NCBI GenBank assembly: GCA_029288535.1
Contig: JARIGY010000095.1
Coordinates: forward strand, 1 to 8,586
Direction: 5' to 3'
Source of the DNA: Candidatus Tayloriibacteriota bacterium
GTDB lineage: Bacteria; Patescibacteriota; Minisyncoccia; Phycocordibacterales; JAKAEA01
DNA: 8,586 bases
Below are positions 7,349 through 8,586 of this stretch, one piece after another. The position numbers and the translations under genes were made by a program. Numbering within the stretch: the stretch's first letter is position 1; every line of letters begins with the position of its first letter. Under the pieces are notes generated by a model, which searched no databases, was not told the DNA's origin, and was given only the letters and a program-made list of their open reading frames with translations.

Positions 7349-7382
7349 AAAAACCTCGAACCGGATCCGGTTCGAGGTTTTT
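7349..7382. terminator. Bidirectional terminator, perfect 34-bp palindrome
   Basis: The sequence is perfectly self-complementary about 7365/7366: AAAAACCTCGAACCGGA followed by its reverse complement. Both strands give a GC-rich stem ending in a T run, so it can terminate mreB (plus) and small gene A (minus). On the minus strand the T run continues as TTTTTTATTT into the mreB stop region. Having no mismatches and no spacer is unusual for a terminator. Confidence 0.85.
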
Positions 7383-7403
7383 GCTTGTGGGAAAGAGCGG
7401 AAA

Positions 7404-7658
7404 TCAACAGTTACCAAGAGTCCGGGACATCCACCTTTTAATGTGTTTTCCGAGCTCATGAAGAAATCTTGCATCGACTGCCTTAGCATACATTCGGTCA
7501 TACCGAGTGTGGAAATGCCGACGAGCAGAGTGTTCTTTGAAGATTGCTTCGGATGACATTTTCTTGATACGGGCAGGAATCCTGGCGATCTTTCTCTTCG
7601 TCTTTTCCGCGGTTTCTCTTCTGAGATCACTCCACTTTTTAGTGGGTTTTTTGGCCAC
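7404..7658 (-). CDS. Small basic protein of unknown function (copy A of a tandem pair)
   Basis: I do not recognise this family. The product has 84 residues, starts with GTG (7658) and is preceded by a strong site AAGGAGG (7664-7670) at 5-nt spacing. It is very basic: 25 Lys/Arg against 8 Asp/Glu, plus five His. There is no membrane segment or signal peptide. It looks mostly helical, with landmarks KKWSDLRRE (7-15), IARIPARIKKM (24-34), HTRYDRMYAKAVDARFL (50-66) and IKRWM (73-77). These last three blocks recur in the neighbouring copy B, which shows that the frame is a real evolving gene. Its charge would suit nucleic-acid binding or an antitoxin-like role, but nothing in the sequence proves either. 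It is a single-gene unit with promoter and terminator, convergent with mreB. Confidence 0.75.
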   Translation of the reverse strand: MAKKPTKKWSDLRRETAEKTKRKIARIPARIKKMSSEAIFKEHSARRHFHTRYDRMYAKAVDARFLHELGKHIKRWMSRTLGNC

Positions 7659-7694
7659 GGCAGCCTCCTTGTAAATGTGTATGATTCTTCCTAC

Positions 7695-7703
7695 TTTATA
7701 GCA
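7695..7703 (-). promoter_or_regulatory. Extended -10 promoter of small gene A
   Basis: TGCTATAAA on the minus strand (7703-7695) is an extended -10 box 36 nt before the GTG start. No clear -35 box is seen. Box and leader are conserved in copy B (TGCTATAAAG, then GGAAGAA, CATA and AAGGAGG in the same order), which supports a functional promoter and leader. Confidence 0.6.
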
Positions 7704-7720
7704 TGTTATTTATGATTCGG

Positions 7721-7755
7721 AAATAAAAAACTCTCAAACCGAATGCGGCCTGAGA
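7721..7755 (-). terminator. Terminator of small gene B
   Basis: The minus-strand RNA folds as UCUCAGGCCG (7755-7746), loop CAUU, CGGUUUGAGA (7741-7732): ten pairs with two G-U wobbles, followed shortly by TTTTTTATTT (7730-7721). On the plus strand the wobble positions become AA/CC mismatches, so it works only for the minus strand. It is closely related to the terminator at 6247-6280. Confidence 0.75.
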
Positions 7756-7764
7756 TTTTTGCTT

Positions 7765-7998
7765 TTAAGAAAGAGCTGGAATCATCCATCTTTTCAGGAT
7801 TTCCTGCAAATATCTTCTATCAACGGCTTCGGCCTAGAGTCGGTCGTATTCAGTGTTGACTCCTCGATCATAAAAATGCCAGTGACTACTTATAACTTGT
7901 TCCAAATTCATAGTGGCGACTTTGGCAGGAATGTCTGCGATGTCTTGCCCTTTCCGTTCTTCATACGCAGCCAGCATTTCTCGTGCGCTATGGGCCAT
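7765..7998 (-). pseudogene. Copy B of the small-gene pair, interrupted by an in-frame TAG
   Basis: An ATG at 7998 follows AAGGAGG (8003-8009, 4-nt spacing). The frame encodes 54 residues to a TAG at 7836-7834, then 22 more to a TAA at 7767-7765. Homology to copy A continues across the amber codon: IADIPAKVATM matches IARIPARIKKM; NTEYDRL-stop-AEAVDRRYL matches HTRYDRMYAKAVDARFL; and LKRWM matches IKRWM. The TAG aligns with a TAT (Tyr) codon in copy A, a single-base change. The N-terminal third has diverged and is more acidic (MAHSAREMLAAYEERKG). The simplest reading is a recently inactivated paralogue. A truncated 54-residue protein or amber read-through cannot be excluded, but TAG is a normal stop elsewhere in the window. 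Promoter, binding site and terminator are intact. Function unknown. Confidence 0.75.
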
Positions 7999-8035
7999 GC
8001 GACCTCCTTCTTGTTAGAGCTATGGTTCTTCCAGC

Positions 8036-8044
8036 TTTATAGCA
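8036..8044 (-). promoter_or_regulatory. Extended -10 promoter of small gene B
   Basis: TGCTATAAA on the minus strand (8044-8036), 37 nt before the ATG, matches the box and spacing in copy A. The preceding bases make ATATGCTATA, which also equals ten bases of the murA palindrome. There is no clear -35 box. Confidence 0.55.
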
Positions 8045-8050
8045 TATAAT
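8045..8050 (+). promoter_or_regulatory. Possible -10 box of the delta'-like gene
   Basis: TATAAT at 8045-8050 lies 8 nt before the ATG at 8059, immediately adjoining the minus-strand promoter of small gene B. There is no Shine-Dalgarno sequence before this ATG, so a leaderless mRNA is plausible. No convincing -35 box is present. Confidence 0.35.
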
Positions 8051-8058
8051 AGTATCAA

Positions 8059-8586
8059 ATGAAAATCCTGGCTGAGACATTTGAAAATACCGGAACTATC
8101 CATCACGCATACATACTTGAAGGCGACCAGGTCGCTGTGCGGGCGGAGCTTTTTGATTTTTTAAATGTGAGTTTTAAGCATCCGACGAAAGCCAACCCTG
8201 ATTTCTGGCATGAGCAGTTTGAGACGTTCAGCATCGACGACGCGCGCAAGCTCAAGGAAATGCAGGCTCTGAAGCCGATCGCTTACGCGCGGAAAATATT
8301 CGTGGCGGAGGTGCTGAGCATGACAGCGGAAGCCCAGAATGCGCTATTGAAAATATTCGAAGAGCCGGCAGCCGGCACGCATTTTTTCATTATCGCGCAT
8401 TCGGCTGAACTTTTTCTGCCGACATTGAGGTCTCGCGTTGTCGTGGTGGCTGGTGAGTCGGATTCAGACTCAGGCACCGTTCTTGCTAAAAAGTTCTTAG
8501 CGCTTTCCATCTCGGAACGCCTGGCTTTTGTCGCGCCTATCATAGAAGAAAAAGACAAAGCTCAGGCGAACAGCCTGGTAGATGGC
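8059..8586 (+). CDS. holB: DNA polymerase III delta'-like clamp-loader subunit (3' end outside window)
   Basis: Delta' is the AAA+-fold clamp-loader subunit that helps place the sliding clamp on DNA. The first 176 residues are visible. HHAYILEGD (15-23) corresponds to the HAYLFxGPxGxGKT start of the family but without the P-loop; residues 21-26 read EGDQVA. The segment KIFVAEVLSMT (79-89) replaces the Walker B region without its Asp-Glu pair. The strong family signature is AEAQNALLKIFEEPAAGTHF (90-109), followed by LPTLRSR (120-126), where the SRC-motif Arg survives but the Cys does not. The cysteine zinc module found in many delta' and gamma/tau proteins is absent. Loss of ATP binding is normal for delta', so this may be a fully functional subunit. 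ATG at 8059 was chosen because HHAYI then lies close to the N-terminus as in relatives. Divergent from small gene B. Confidence 0.83.
   Translation, partial: MKILAETFENTGTIHHAYILEGDQVAVRAELFDFLNVSFKHPTKANPDFWHEQFETFSIDDARKLKEMQALKPIAYARKIFVAEVLSMTAEAQNALLKIFEEPAAGTHFFIIAHSAELFLPTLRSRVVVVAGESDSDSGTVLAKKFLALSISERLAFVAPIIEEKDKAQANSLVDG

Noticed and set aside
7349..7382. Perfect palindrome as an operator, att site or CRISPR-like repeat
   Set aside because: It lies between convergent genes, just past the mreB stop, and is flanked by T runs on both strands, so a bidirectional terminator explains it. There is no repeat-spacer pattern anywhere in the window.
7834..7836. Genetic recoding of TAG as an explanation for the interrupted copy B
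   Set aside because: TAG ends the gene at 149-151 at a sensible position, and the known recoding in CPR lineages concerns UGA. A nonsense mutation is simpler.
7759..8049. Plus-strand 96-codon frame at the small gene B locus
   Set aside because: The opposite strand has an AAGGAGG site, a promoter and a translation homologous to neighbouring small gene A, so the real (broken) gene is on the minus strand.

Overview
The window looks like part of a streamlined Patescibacteria (CPR) genome, most likely in the Parcubacteria/Paceibacteria group. This is inferred from the protein style: compact, divergent versions of core genes, an MurA fused to a helix-turn-helix domain, and PriA and delta'-like proteins that have lost ATPase motifs. 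No marker gene such as 16S rRNA is present, so the placement is tentative. The genetic code looks standard: TAA, TAG and TGA all end recognisable genes, and nothing suggests UGA recoding.

Layout. At 1-151 (+) is the tail of an unrecognised hydrophilic protein whose stop overlaps the end of fmt by 4 bases. From 3425 down to 148 (-) runs the compact cluster priA-def-fmt: replication restart, then N-terminal deformylation and formylation of initiator Met. A terminator (3470-3503) separates it from a ClpP-like gene (3537-4088, -) that has its own promoter and a strong ribosome binding site. Next is HTH-murA (4158-5699, -), whose promoter contains a perfect 20-bp palindrome. Divergent from it is an extended acyl carrier protein gene (5808-6224, +) with its own terminator, then mreB (6331-7344, +). 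At 7404-7998 (-) lie two tandem homologous small genes. The second one is broken by an in-frame amber codon and was found by translating the minus strand directly. The window ends inside a DNA polymerase III delta'-like gene (8059-8586, +).

Two styles of gene are interleaved. The core genes (fmt, def, priA, murA, mreB, holB-like) lack a clear Shine-Dalgarno sequence, and three of them (def, murA, holB-like) have a -10-like hexamer only 6-8 nt before the start codon, as expected of leaderless mRNAs. The accessory single genes (ClpP-like, ACP, small genes A and B) have a clear AAGGAG-type site, their own promoter and their own hairpin terminator. Three of the four terminators share a nearly identical right arm and tail (CGGTTyGAG...TTTTTTATTT), so these accessory units look like related self-contained cassettes.

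Main points for follow-up: the PriA homologue keeps all eight zinc-binding cysteines but has lost Walker A, Walker B, motif V and motif VI signatures; HTH-MurA may regulate itself through the palindrome; the tandem small-gene module is a whole-unit duplication with one copy decaying; and the acyl carrier protein stands without any lipid synthesis genes nearby.
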